A stretch of DNA of 64,000 nt from Treponema sp. (GCA_017470605.1 JAFUYH010000039.1:1-64000), one strand, 5' to 3'; positions 17,746 to 27,050 are shown, counted from the stretch's first letter. Notes: a model not told the origin generated them from the sequence alone. Made by a program: numbers and translations.

Positions 17746-18999
17746 TTACTGAATATTAAATACAGCAAGACTTGCAAGTGGCTTTCCGCTACCCGCAAAC
17801 ATAGAATTCCATGCCCCCAGGTATTCGCCTCCCCACTCGAAAACGCCGATTCCGCCATTTTTTACTGTTACATCGATAATTGCACGCACAATATTAGCCT
17901 GATTCTGTACAGAAGCGATAATTTCGCCATCTGCATTTGTAAGAATACCCGCATAAACAGTGCCATCTGCATTTACAAGATTTGCAGTGTGCTGTTCAGA
18001 AAGAAGGTCATTTTCTTCAGAATATTTGTAATGAACATTAGTTTCTGCAACCAGAACATCTTTTTTATAAGTTTCTTTTATTTCTGCAATTTTTGTTCCC
18101 AAAGAAGCAAGAGTTCCATGACTAGCCCACTCCGCATAATAAGAAAGACCTACAATGTCGTAATCAAGATCCGAAAATTTTTCAAGATAATTCAATGGAT
18201 TATTACGCTCAATGTCTGTAAAATGAAGCATGATTTTTGCATCCGGGCAAGCTGTACGGGCAGCTTCTATTCCAGCTGCAAGGTACTTAAAATAGTTTGT
18301 ACTGCAAAAATCACCGCGGACTGCATCGGCTGCGTCAGTGGCATTTTCGCTGGAATCTAGTGCCTTATGCTTCAGTATTCCGCTGCTTATTTCGTTTCCA
18401 ATTTGAATCATGTCCGGTTCAGCTTTCGCAGCTTTCATTGCCTCAAGAACTTCTGTTGTATAATCACTAACTGCCTGTGCCATCTGGTCAGAAGTTGTAT
18501 AGTTAAGCCATGCTTCCGGGATTAACTGTTTTCCTGGGTCTGCCCAATAATCTGAATAATGAAAATCCAGCAGGACTTTGTGTCCAGCTGCCTTTGCCCG
18601 AACAGCCTGAGCAACAACTGTTTCTTTATCAGATTTTCCTGGAACAGAAGGATTTTTGCTTGAATCAGGATTGTTCCAGACTCTTAAGCGTACCCAGTTT
18701 ACGCCAAAATCATAAAGTGTTTCATAAAGGTCGCAGTCGTTACCGGAAGTATTTTTATAGCTTACAGACTGTTCTGTATCAGCTGATGTGTCAAATCCCC
18801 TTATAAAGCTATTTTCCAAATAAGAATCAAGAGGATTAATTACAACTGTTGTGTCATCTATTGTGCAGGAAATTGAACCTGCAATTCTTGTTTCTGAATC
18901 AGACGGATAAGAGGGAATATCTGAACAGGAAACCATAATTAAGACACTTGCAAACATTGCCGAAGATAAAAGTGATTTGATCATTTTATTTTTTTTCAT
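17746..18999 (-). CDS. Lipoprotein endo-beta-1,4-galactanase, glycoside hydrolase family 53
   Basis: 417 residues. The signal ends IMVSC, so this galactanase is lipid-anchored, probably on the cell surface. GH53 features: FIRGFDTS, NWVRLRVWNNP, LLDFHYSDYWADPGKQ, acid/base Glu203 in QIGNE and nucleophile Glu319 in VAET. GH53 enzymes cut the beta-1,4-galactan side chains of pectin (arabinogalactan type I). It is the fifth gene of the operon starting at 24731, with a 17-bp gap to the lipoprotein gene before it. It has no C-terminal binding module, unlike the other GH53 here. GGGAG precedes the start. Confidence 0.9.
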   Translation of the reverse strand: MKKNKMIKSLLSSAMFASVLIMVSCSDIPSYPSDSETRIAGSISCTIDDTTVVINPLDSYLENSFIRGFDTSADTEQSVSYKNTSGNDCDLYETLYDFGVNWVRLRVWNNPDSSKNPSVPGKSDKETVVAQAVRAKAAGHKVLLDFHYSDYWADPGKQLIPEAWLNYTTSDQMAQAVSDYTTEVLEAMKAAKAEPDMIQIGNEISSGILKHKALDSSENATDAADAVRGDFCSTNYFKYLAAGIEAARTACPDAKIMLHFTDIERNNPLNYLEKFSDLDYDIVGLSYYAEWASHGTLASLGTKIAEIKETYKKDVLVAETNVHYKYSEENDLLSEQHTANLVNADGTVYAGILTNADGEIIASVQNQANIVRAIIDVTVKNGGIGVFEWGGEYLGAWNSMFAGSGKPLASLAVFNIQ

Positions 19000-19016
19000 T
19001 TCTTCATTCTCCCTTG

Positions 19017-20498
19017 TTATTTTAATGTGTATGAAAATCCATTCTGGAAATTCAGTACAATACTTCCGTGATTTTCACTTAAGGTTGAAGCTACTGCATC
19101 TGGAATAACATCTGAGGCAAAAATACCTGCATCCCAATGAGCAGAGAATATTGCGGCAATATGAACTTCATCTCCAAGAACTATTCCTGCCTTTGCAAGT
19201 TCTGTCATAGGAATGGCATATTCCATAAAGGTAGAAGAAGAATTGGCAGCGGCATCTACTGTTACAGCAGCAGCCGTGGTTGTATCGCTTTCTACCCATG
19301 CACCCACTTCATTACTCTGAGGCTTGTGATACATGTAAAAATCAGGTTTTCCATGTGCAAGACTTTCGCGGCCAAATGTTACTGAATCTGCAAAATTGAA
19401 TTTTTCCTTTCCAGTTGCGTATGCAATATCAGAAGAATGGTCTTTAGAAATCATAAAAGCAAAACCGTCGCTCCAAGCTGAATTTAACGAGCCCCAAATT
19501 CCCAGATACAGATTATCTTCATCATTTGTAACTGCAAGTTTTGTAATGTCGCAGTCGGTTGTGTAGATATTTCCGTCCGTACCTTCGGCGGCGGTATCAC
19601 CACTTTCATCTGCAATGGAGATGGTATAAGAAGAAGTCCAGTTTGCATCTTCCAGACCGTCGATTGCAATAAGATGCTTTATAAAATTAAGGGTCATTGT
19701 CTTTTTGTAAGGCTCGCCTGCACCCTCTGCACAGATTCCCTTGAGTTCCGCTTTGATGAGTGTTTTATCAGCCGGTGCTTCAGAAAACTTCGGATTAAGA
19801 ACCAGTGACTTATCTTTTACAGAAACTGAAAACTCGTAGTTTTTTCCGCTAGAATCGCTTCCTATAACAGAACTGCCTTCTTCATTTAAGGTAAGGCCGC
19901 CTGTAAATGGAATTTCAAAACTGGATGACGTACTGAAGCCAACAGTTGAAAAATCGAACTTGGTTGCAGTGAACAGAGACCGAACTTGAAGAGCCGAAAG
20001 TTCAAAGGCTGCTATTGGACGATCGGTCTGTTCTCCTTCTGCACAGTAAAATCCACTCATTTTTATATCAACAGTTGCTGATGTAGTAACTCCGTCCAAA
20101 AGTCGTGTTACAGGACTCATATCCAGATAATAAGAAGTACAGTCTGGAGAAAAACCACCGCCCAAAGAAGTAATGCTCTTAGTTGCAGTGTCTCCATCTG
20201 AATCTGTATAAGTAATTACAAACTTTCCGGAAGGATTAACAGATTTCAGATATACTTTCTGACCAAAGTTTACACAGAGAGTCTGTGCCCCGGCAGAAGT
20301 CATATCTTCTCCGCTGTAACCATTGTAATACCAGGTTTTATAGTCGTAAGAAGCAGTACCTGTCTGTTCATTTAATTCTGCCTGCATAGAAGAACTTAGT
20401 GAGCCCTGCAGATTTTCACAGGCTGTAAAGGCAGTTGCAAAAAGAGCAGTCATTGTCGAAACTAATACAGTTTTCACCAGGATATTTGTTTTTTTCAT
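19017..20498 (-). CDS. Lipoprotein with a C-terminal glucodextranase-C/DOMON-like carbohydrate-binding domain
   Basis: 493 residues. The signal ends AFTAC (lipoprotein). Residues to about 280 form a beta-rich region without a recognised family. The last 210 residues start at IAIDGLEDANW, continue with KLAVTNDEDNLYLGIWGSL, and end with HIAAIFSAHWDAGIFASDVIPD. These resemble the C-terminal binding module of glucodextranase and pullulanase-type enzymes, or CBM9-like modules. With no catalytic motif it is probably a surface glycan-binding protein that holds galactan near the two GH53 enzymes. It lies mid-operon, with 17-18 bp gaps on both sides. Ligand and domain name are inference. Confidence 0.7.
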   Translation of the reverse strand: MKKTNILVKTVLVSTMTALFATAFTACENLQGSLSSSMQAELNEQTGTASYDYKTWYYNGYSGEDMTSAGAQTLCVNFGQKVYLKSVNPSGKFVITYTDSDGDTATKSITSLGGGFSPDCTSYYLDMSPVTRLLDGVTTSATVDIKMSGFYCAEGEQTDRPIAAFELSALQVRSLFTATKFDFSTVGFSTSSSFEIPFTGGLTLNEEGSSVIGSDSSGKNYEFSVSVKDKSLVLNPKFSEAPADKTLIKAELKGICAEGAGEPYKKTMTLNFIKHLIAIDGLEDANWTSSYTISIADESGDTAAEGTDGNIYTTDCDITKLAVTNDEDNLYLGIWGSLNSAWSDGFAFMISKDHSSDIAYATGKEKFNFADSVTFGRESLAHGKPDFYMYHKPQSNEVGAWVESDTTTAAAVTVDAAANSSSTFMEYAIPMTELAKAGIVLGDEVHIAAIFSAHWDAGIFASDVIPDAVASTLSENHGSIVLNFQNGFSYTLK

Positions 20499-20516
20499 CT
20501 TTTATGCCCCCTTCCA

Positions 20517-20981
20517 CTACTCTACTACTGGCGTTGCCGTAACATTTGCGCCATCTATTACCAGGGTAATTTCACCTGCATTCAAATCTAATCCGTCAAA
20601 GTAAAAATTCTGATACGGATTTCCCGCAGTTCCACGGTCTACACCGTTTCCTTCAAGTTCACCTGCTGAATACCACAGTCTGAGCCAGCTGGAATCGTTT
20701 GTTAGAATCAGTGTAAATTCAATATTTGAATCCGAAACCGTAATTGCCTCAGAAGTGCCGTTTCCATTCTTCATAGTTACTAAAGTTTTTGAATAATCCC
20801 AATCGTTAAAATTTCCGGGAATTGTGTAATCTCCACTGATTGTTCCAAAATTCTTAAAAACAAAAGTTACCTTTGCAGCTGTCTGATTGTGTAATCCATT
20901 TGGATTAGCACAGGAACTTAGCATAACAATTGCCGCAAGAAATGAAACAATACATAAGTTTTTTATCAGTTTTCTTTTCAT
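20517..20981 (-). CDS. Small lipoprotein with a CBM48/CBM20-like glycan-binding fold
   Basis: 154 residues from the second ATG (20981), which has GAGG six bases upstream; the ATG at 20987 abuts that ribosome site. The signal ends LSSC (lipoprotein). The mature part begins with KVTFVFKNF and contains YTIPGNFNDWD, the strand-turn typical of starch/glycogen-type CBM48 and CBM20 modules, followed by beta strands to the end. It is a stand-alone binding module in the galactanase operon between the barrel and the larger lipoprotein, so it probably binds the polysaccharide at the surface. The family call rests mainly on the GNFNDWD motif. Confidence 0.65.
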   Translation of the reverse strand: MKRKLIKNLCIVSFLAAIVMLSSCANPNGLHNQTAAKVTFVFKNFGTISGDYTIPGNFNDWDYSKTLVTMKNGNGTSEAITVSDSNIEFTLILTNDSSWLRLWYSAGELEGNGVDRGTAGNPYQNFYFDGLDLNAGEITLVIDGANVTATPVVE

Positions 20982-21011
20982 AATCATCCTCGTTAGTTAG
21001 GTAGCGCAGGT

Positions 21012-22796
21012 CTACTGCAGATCCCAGATAAATCCGAGTGCTATCTGGCTTGTTGTATAATCTTCATACAAACTGTTCAGAAGATAGGTACGATGAGGTG
21101 CCTTGTTCATCCAGTTGTCTGCACGATAAAGACTGTAATTATTCTCTGAATACGGGTTCATGCCGTAACAAAAATGCATCCAGAAGGCCGGGTGACCTGG
21201 CAGGAAAGATAGGCTATTAAATTTTGCGCCGAGGGCAAATCCGACAGGCACAAAAGTTGCATCTTCTTCTTTTTTATCGCGGAGAATAGCTCCTGCATGG
21301 AAACTTACGGAATCTGTCATATCAAGAGTTGCCATAAATGAATTGTATGTAACAGTTCTTTCGTAAACGTTTCCTTCTTTCCAATCGTCATAATCAAAAG
21401 TTATGCCATAGTCAAAAGTAAGTTTCTTTACATAGCGGGCAAGATCCTTTGCTGTAATTTCGAGGCCTGCTTCTTCAAACTTTGTAACAATTTCACGATT
21501 TTCAGACGTTTCCAGAGCAAGCCGGTCTACTGTAAAAACTCCGTATGTTCCAAGAGTCAAATCCAAACCGGTAAGTGGAGCGAGTGAAAAATCAAGCAGA
21601 GGCTGAGTTCTAATTGACATGAGGCCTTCAGAAAGATTATCTGTATCATTAAAAGTAAGAGTTTCATCGAGTCCTACAGAAAGGAAGTCTAAGACATTCC
21701 AATTCAAGTTTACTGTTCCTGTCAGAGTATCAGCATTGATGTCATCATAAATCTGACCATCACTACCCCAGACAGAGTTTACATTTGCTCCGGCGAGGCT
21801 GCCTTTTACGGCAAGTTCCAGTTTTTCTGTCTGTAAACTTGCACGAACTGCGCCTGCAAAAGCCTGTGCATCGTAATCAATTTCTGTACCAAAAGTTGTA
21901 AGAGCATGCGCTTCAAGTTTTAAGAAATCAAGAGGATTTACAAGAAAATACAGGGATGCAGCATTTACGTTATCTGTATTGTAATAGAAGAGCTGTTCAG
22001 CGTTTGTTTTGCTTCCGAAAGTTGCAGCAAGCTGCAGATTGTCTCCAAATTTAGCATCAAGGATATCATACATACCGTAGGTTCCACGCATTTTAGAGAA
22101 AGCAGCAACAGCGTTGATTTTTACAGCTCCAAACTTCTGAAGCTTTGAACCGTTAGATATTTCTGTAAAACCTTTTCCCACATCCAGCCAGCGGTCTATA
22201 ACATTGTAAATTCCAGTGAATTCAGACATTCCGTTTGCCTTTAACCCACCATAACCAAATTTTACGTTCACAAAAGGACTTGATACAGTAAAACCAAGCT
22301 TATTAAAGGCACCTACTCCGTTATCATTCCAGTTATAAATAGGACTGAAAATCATTTCCCCAAGACTTTGAAAACCGTCGCCCCATGTAACAGTAGGAAT
22401 GTTTGCTCCATAACTGTCTGCCTGATAAAGAACCTTGTCAAAGTTCCAGACACCAATTTCTGCATCCAGATGGAAATTCTTTGTTATATCCCCCCAGAAC
22501 CACCAGTTTGCATTCGAAAGTAAATGCTGATTGTCTATTTCGTATCCAGACTTTTCTCCGCTTGCAATATCACGAATAATTGCATTTGTTTTTCCTGTTG
22601 TTTCTATCCAGATTCCCTGAATTACATTAGCCATTTTGCCGTTTCCGCCGCCTTCTGCAGGTGCATCAGAAATAGCATCAGATAAATCTTCACCCAAATC
22701 AATTGTAAAGCTGTCATCCCATTCAGAATCTGCCTCTTGAGCAAAGGCAGCACCCGCAACAAGTAGGGCTGCTAAAAGACATAGTATTTTTTTCAT
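21012..22796 (-). CDS. Outer-membrane beta-barrel protein, putative galacto-oligosaccharide porin
   Basis: 594 residues with a signal peptide cleaved after AFA-Q. Beyond an acidic N-terminal stretch, the sequence alternates polar and aromatic residues in many short strands separated by Asn/Gly/Asp turns (for example KLEAHALTTFGTEIDYD and LELAVKGSLAG). This is typical of a spirochaete outer-membrane barrel. GGGGGAG precedes the ATG. It lies between the secreted GH53-CBM gene and two lipoprotein genes with short gaps. Its position matches the oligosaccharide porins of Gram-negative galactan loci such as GanL, but I cannot show homology. Transport of galactan fragments is inference. Confidence 0.72.
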   Translation of the reverse strand: MKKILCLLAALLVAGAAFAQEADSEWDDSFTIDLGEDLSDAISDAPAEGGGNGKMANVIQGIWIETTGKTNAIIRDIASGEKSGYEIDNQHLLSNANWWFWGDITKNFHLDAEIGVWNFDKVLYQADSYGANIPTVTWGDGFQSLGEMIFSPIYNWNDNGVGAFNKLGFTVSSPFVNVKFGYGGLKANGMSEFTGIYNVIDRWLDVGKGFTEISNGSKLQKFGAVKINAVAAFSKMRGTYGMYDILDAKFGDNLQLAATFGSKTNAEQLFYYNTDNVNAASLYFLVNPLDFLKLEAHALTTFGTEIDYDAQAFAGAVRASLQTEKLELAVKGSLAGANVNSVWGSDGQIYDDINADTLTGTVNLNWNVLDFLSVGLDETLTFNDTDNLSEGLMSIRTQPLLDFSLAPLTGLDLTLGTYGVFTVDRLALETSENREIVTKFEEAGLEITAKDLARYVKKLTFDYGITFDYDDWKEGNVYERTVTYNSFMATLDMTDSVSFHAGAILRDKKEEDATFVPVGFALGAKFNSLSFLPGHPAFWMHFCYGMNPYSENNYSLYRADNWMNKAPHRTYLLNSLYEDYTTSQIALGFIWDLQ

Positions 22797-22811
22797 ATAT
22801 ACTCCCCCAAA

Positions 22812-24731
22812 TTAGTTATCTTTGAGGTAAAGTTCTACATCGTCAAAATTACCCCAATTTCCTGCATTAGTATCCAGATAAATTCCAATTGTAATCTGAT
22901 TATTTGTTACCGGAACTTCCACTTTGTACTGCTTCCAATTAAGCCAGCCGTCATTTACAATCTTTGTTGAAAGCTGCTTTTTTGTGCCGTCAAAGTTTGC
23001 TGCAAAGAAGCGGATTTCTTTTTCTCCACCACCACCCATTGCCCAGATAGACATTACATAGGTTCCGTTATCAATTCCCTTAAAATCCTGTGTTAAAATC
23101 GATTTAAATCCCTGTCCAAGCCAATATTTATATGTCCATTTTCCTGTATGAGCATTACTCTTGTTATTTTCAACAAAACATGCAGTATCAGATCCGTTGA
23201 GTTTCCATTTACCAAGTTTTCCGCTTTCCCATGAATTATCTTCGATAAGATTTACGCGGGAACTGATTTCAATTTCTGCGTTTATTTTATAGGTAGAACC
23301 AGAAAGGCTTCCTGTAAGATTCATGAAACGTGGTGTTTTTTCAGAAGCCCAGTCATGTTTTTCCCAGGAAACAATAACGTTATTTTCCTTATCGTTTGTA
23401 TAGACAACTTTTGCCATTTTAGGCAGAATTGGAGCAATACCAGGCATAGTTACGATTTTTAATGGGTCTGCCATATCATAAGGAACAAAACCGCTACCAT
23501 TTTTTGCAGAACCTCCCCACTTATTCTTTACAGCACCACGATCATTTCCATAAACCAGATTCCATACTGCAAGAGAAGGAAGTGCACGCCCCTGATAATC
23601 AAACATAGCCTGATTTTCCCAAGTGTCTCCTTCTGTTTTAGAAAGTCCAGCACCTTTTACAGGAATCCATGCCGGTTCCCAGTAAAACACGCCAAGTCCA
23701 CCTTTTACAGAAGCAACAGTAGCCATTACATCGCGAACAGCAGTTGCCTGTCCCTGAACAGAAGGAATGTATCCATCATTATCGCCGGAATAAACCATAA
23801 AAACGTTCCCCTGCTCATCACCATCTTCTTTTGTAAAGGCATAAGCTGTCTCCATAACTGCAAGTTCTTTTCCATAACGTTTTGAAAGATCTGTCATGTT
23901 GCGTTTCAAGTCTGTACATGAACCATGCCAATATGTATAAAATGAAAGTCCGATAATATCAAAATCAACCTTTGCCTGTGTAATAGGATCAAAAACTGCG
24001 CGGTACAAGTCGTTATTTCCGCCATCTGCAAGATGCACAATGATTTTAATTTTTTCACCATTCCCCTGTGCAGTGCGCACTCCGCTTGCAGCAGACTTTA
24101 AGAGACTTGTAAAAGCTTTAAATCCCCCTACCTTTTCGCCGTCATTACCCCAGATTTTTCCAATTGGCCACATAAAACCATTATTCAATTCATTTCCAAT
24201 CTGAACTGCATCCGGGCGGGCACCTGCTTTAATAAATGCTTCAAGAGATTCGCGGGTATAGTCTTCTACAGCGGCGTTCAACTGTTTTTCGTTCAGTTTT
24301 TTCCATTCTGAAGGAATTGGCTGTTTTCCAGGATCTGCCCAGGTATCTGAATAATGAAAGTCTACCAGAAGTTTTAATCCAGCCTTTTTTGCACGGACTG
24401 CAAGTTTTGTATCAACATCTACATTATTTGAGCCACCACCATCTGTAGGATTATTCCAGACACGTAGGCGCACCCAGTTTACTCCATTGTCTGCAAGAAT
24501 CTTAAACAAATCTTCTTCCTGACCTGCTGCATTAAAATACTTTCCGCCGTTCTGCTCAATTTCGTACAGAGAACTAATGTCTACACCCCGCATAAAATCT
24601 TCGGAAAGACCTTCAATTGGTTCAACAAGAATATTCTGGGCAACGCCTTCTGCCGCAGAATGGCTCTTTGCATACAATGCACCACAGCACAAAAGACCAG
24701 CAGCAAGCAAAAACAAGCTTTTCTTTTTCAT
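22812..24731 (-). CDS. Secreted endo-beta-1,4-galactanase: GH53 with Ig-like and C-terminal CBM61-like modules
   Basis: 639 residues. A cleavable-type signal peptide (residues 1-21, LYA-K) is followed by the GH53 barrel (about 45-400): FMRGVDISSL, NWVRLRVWNNP, acid/base Glu181 in QIGNE, nucleophile Glu294 in VMET. A short bacterial Ig-like domain (about 430-490, VVYTNDKENNVIVSWEKHDW) follows, then a beta-sandwich of about 145 residues starting NLIEDNSWESGKLGKWKL and ending NFDDVELYL. GH53 enzymes elsewhere carry the galactan-binding CBM61 in this position. It is first in the galactanase operon, below a LacI-type operator. GAGG precedes the start. Confidence 0.9.
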   Translation of the reverse strand: MKKKSLFLLAAGLLCCGALYAKSHSAAEGVAQNILVEPIEGLSEDFMRGVDISSLYEIEQNGGKYFNAAGQEEDLFKILADNGVNWVRLRVWNNPTDGGGSNNVDVDTKLAVRAKKAGLKLLVDFHYSDTWADPGKQPIPSEWKKLNEKQLNAAVEDYTRESLEAFIKAGARPDAVQIGNELNNGFMWPIGKIWGNDGEKVGGFKAFTSLLKSAASGVRTAQGNGEKIKIIVHLADGGNNDLYRAVFDPITQAKVDFDIIGLSFYTYWHGSCTDLKRNMTDLSKRYGKELAVMETAYAFTKEDGDEQGNVFMVYSGDNDGYIPSVQGQATAVRDVMATVASVKGGLGVFYWEPAWIPVKGAGLSKTEGDTWENQAMFDYQGRALPSLAVWNLVYGNDRGAVKNKWGGSAKNGSGFVPYDMADPLKIVTMPGIAPILPKMAKVVYTNDKENNVIVSWEKHDWASEKTPRFMNLTGSLSGSTYKINAEIEISSRVNLIEDNSWESGKLGKWKLNGSDTACFVENNKSNAHTGKWTYKYWLGQGFKSILTQDFKGIDNGTYVMSIWAMGGGGEKEIRFFAANFDGTKKQLSTKIVNDGWLNWKQYKVEVPVTNNQITIGIYLDTNAGNWGNFDDVELYLKDN

Positions 24732-24765
24732 ACAGACCTCTTTAAATAAAAATGTTACATCGTGT

Positions 24766-24780
24766 AATCAACACGTGTCA
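24766..24780. promoter_or_regulatory. LacI-type operator upstream of the galactanase operon
   Basis: AATCAACACGTGTCA, matching the sites at 15895 and 17443-17510 but lying in the opposite orientation. It is 35 bp before the GH53 start. TTGATT on the minus strand, inside the operator, is a possible -35 box with TATTTA 17 bp further on. Confidence 0.7.
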
Positions 24781-24881
24781 CTTCTAATACTAGGATAAGG
24801 TACAAATGAGGACTTGTCAAATTTATTTTTTAATTTTTTTTGATTTTAGAAAAAGTTAAAAAGAATGGTAGACGTAAATTC

Positions 24882-24921
24882 AGGTGTCAGGTCACAAATT
24901 TTCACCTATAACCTGACACCT
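24882..24921 (-). terminator. Inverted repeat (11-bp arms) after fusA; likely terminator
   Basis: AGGTGTCAGGT and ACCTGACACCT, 18 nt apart, lie seven bases beyond the EF-G stop. An arm and loop of this type could be a dispersed palindrome as well as a transcription end. A weak T-rich tail follows on the minus strand. Confidence 0.55.
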
Positions 24922-24928
24922 ATTTTTA

Positions 24929-26983
24929 TCAGCCTAAGCCGCCAACTTTAAGCTGGAAGTGACTGAACTCCATAGAGAAGCTTGCACGGCCCTGGGTTGC
25001 AGAACGAAGATTTGTAGTAAAACCGAACATGTTTGCCATCGGGGCCTGGGCGTGAATGATTTCGCCGGTTGTTTTTGAATCCTGGCCCATAATGTTTCCG
25101 CCTCTCTGGCTGAGCTGGCTGCTGGCCGGGCCCACAAATTCCTTAGGACAGGAAATATCTACGTTCATAACAGGCTCAAGAATTACAGGATTAGCGGCTG
25201 AGCAGGCCTTGTCAAAAACCTGAGCGGCACAGGCTTCAAAAGCAAAGGTAGATGAAGTAAGTTCATCATATTTGATTGCAGTAACCTTAACACCAACGTC
25301 TGTACAAGGGTAGCCGTAGCGGATTCCAGAATCAAGGGCATTCATAAAGCCGTTTTTAATTGCTTCAATGATTTCTTCAGGAACTTCGGCATGGCGGCAG
25401 GTAATTTCAAAGAAGTTGCCGCTGCCCTGCTCCCTCTGTTCAACAGTGATTGTAAGTCCGGCTGTATTTTCTTTTCCGGCAAGTACACGGCTGAATTCTT
25501 CTGTTGCTTCGGCACTTCCCGAAACACTCTCGCGGTAAGTTACCTGAGGAGCACCTACGTTACACTTTACGCCAAAGTCATCACGCATACGGGTAACAAG
25601 AACATCCAGGTGAAGCTCTCCCATTCCGCTGATAATCAGCTGGCCGGTTTCTGCATCTTCATGACTTGTAAAGGTCGGGTCTTCGCGGCTAAGGATTTCC
25701 AGAGTTTCGTTCATCTTATCCTTTTCGCTCATGCTTTCTGGCTCAAGGGCAACAGAAATTACCGGCTGAGGGAACTTTGGCTGTTCCAGCAAAACAGGGA
25801 AAGCCTCGCTTCCAATAGAGTCACCAGTCTGGGCAAGTTTAAGACCTATAAATACGGCAATGTCACCGGCACTCACTGAATCGCAAGGCTCGCTTTTATT
25901 TGCGTGCATACGCAGAATGCGGTTTACGCGCTCGCGTTTCTTCTTATTTATATTGTAAATCTGTGTTCCCGCCTGAATCTTTCCGCTGTACATGCGCACA
26001 TAGCAGAGAGGCCCCATTTCGCGGTCGTACTGAATCTTAAAGACAAGACCGAGAGGCATTTTTGAGGCATCGGTTGGAACATCCACTTCTTCTTCAACAT
26101 CTTTCTTAACACGGATTCCTTTTGCAGGAGGAATATCCAGAGGAGAAGGAAGATAGTCAATTACGGCATCAATTAAAGGCTGAACACCCTGATTGTGGCG
26201 GGCAGAGCCCATCACAAAAGGCACAAAGGCACGGCTGATTGTTCCCTTGCGGATTGCGGCCTTAAGCTGGTCAACAGAAATTTCGCCGCCTTCAAGGTAG
26301 ATTTCCATAAGTTCATCGTCGCTGCCGGCAACAGTTTCTACCAGCTTTTCTCGCCATTCCTGAGCCTGAGCAAGCCGCGAGCCGTCTACATCAGTTACAT
26401 CAAAAGTTTCGCCTTCATCATCTTCATGCCAGCGGATTTCCTTCATATTCAGAAGGTCAATTACGCCTTCAAATTCCTGACCTTCGCCAATCGGAATCTG
26501 AAGGGCAAGGCAGTCTACTCCAAATTTTTCGTGAACATCGTCCATTGAACCAAAGAAGTCTGCACCAATGCGGTCCATCTTGTTCATAAAGCAAAGGCGA
26601 GGAACGGCAAACTCATCTGCCTGCTTCCATACGGTTTCTGTCTGCGGCTGAACACCGTCTACCGCACAGATTACTGCAACCGCACCGTCAAGAACGCGCA
26701 AAGAACGCTCAACTTCTGCAGTAAAGTCTACGTGGCCCGGTGTGTCAATGATATTTATCTGATGATTTTTCCAGTAAGTTGTAGTTGCGGCAGAGCAGAT
26801 TGTAATTCCGCGCTCCTGCTCCTGAGCCATCCAGTCCATTGTGGCCTGTCCGTCATCAATTTCACCAATCTTATGAATTTTACCTGTATAATAGAGGATT
26901 CTTTCTGTAGTTGTTGTTTTTCCCGCATCAATATGCGCCATAATTCCAATGTTGCGCATTTTATCTAAAGTGTTCGTAGCCAT
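24929..26983 (-). CDS. fusA: Translation elongation factor G
   Basis: 684 residues from ATG 26983. It carries the GTPase motifs AHIDAGKTTTTE, the switch region RGITI, IDTPGHVDF and NKMDRIGADF, then EF-G domains II-V ending AQAPMANMFGF and a short tail. It moves tRNAs and mRNA through the ribosome, or splits ribosomes. Spirochaetes carry two EF-G types (spdEFG1 and spdEFG2) that divide these jobs, and I cannot tell which this is. There is no ribosomal protein operon around it. No Shine-Dalgarno is visible: a TATACT box lies 9 nt before the ATG, suggesting an almost leaderless message. A GTG three codons upstream is less likely. Confidence 0.92.
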   Translation of the reverse strand: MATNTLDKMRNIGIMAHIDAGKTTTTERILYYTGKIHKIGEIDDGQATMDWMAQEQERGITICSAATTTYWKNHQINIIDTPGHVDFTAEVERSLRVLDGAVAVICAVDGVQPQTETVWKQADEFAVPRLCFMNKMDRIGADFFGSMDDVHEKFGVDCLALQIPIGEGQEFEGVIDLLNMKEIRWHEDDEGETFDVTDVDGSRLAQAQEWREKLVETVAGSDDELMEIYLEGGEISVDQLKAAIRKGTISRAFVPFVMGSARHNQGVQPLIDAVIDYLPSPLDIPPAKGIRVKKDVEEEVDVPTDASKMPLGLVFKIQYDREMGPLCYVRMYSGKIQAGTQIYNINKKKRERVNRILRMHANKSEPCDSVSAGDIAVFIGLKLAQTGDSIGSEAFPVLLEQPKFPQPVISVALEPESMSEKDKMNETLEILSREDPTFTSHEDAETGQLIISGMGELHLDVLVTRMRDDFGVKCNVGAPQVTYRESVSGSAEATEEFSRVLAGKENTAGLTITVEQREQGSGNFFEITCRHAEVPEEIIEAIKNGFMNALDSGIRYGYPCTDVGVKVTAIKYDELTSSTFAFEACAAQVFDKACSAANPVILEPVMNVDISCPKEFVGPASSQLSQRGGNIMGQDSKTTGEIIHAQAPMANMFGFTTNLRSATQGRASFSMEFSHFQLKVGGLG

Positions 26984-26992
26984 AATGCGCAC

Positions 26993-27021
26993 AGTATAGC
27001 GGTTTTCTGGAGATTTGAAAA
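26993..27021 (-). promoter_or_regulatory. Promoter of fusA, nearly leaderless
   Basis: Minus strand: TTTTCA (27016-27021), 17-bp spacer, TATACT (26993-26998), 9 nt, then ATG. No ribosome-binding sequence fits between. Confidence 0.55.
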
Positions 27022-27050
27022 GGTAATGTAAAATTTATGACTTTCATAAA

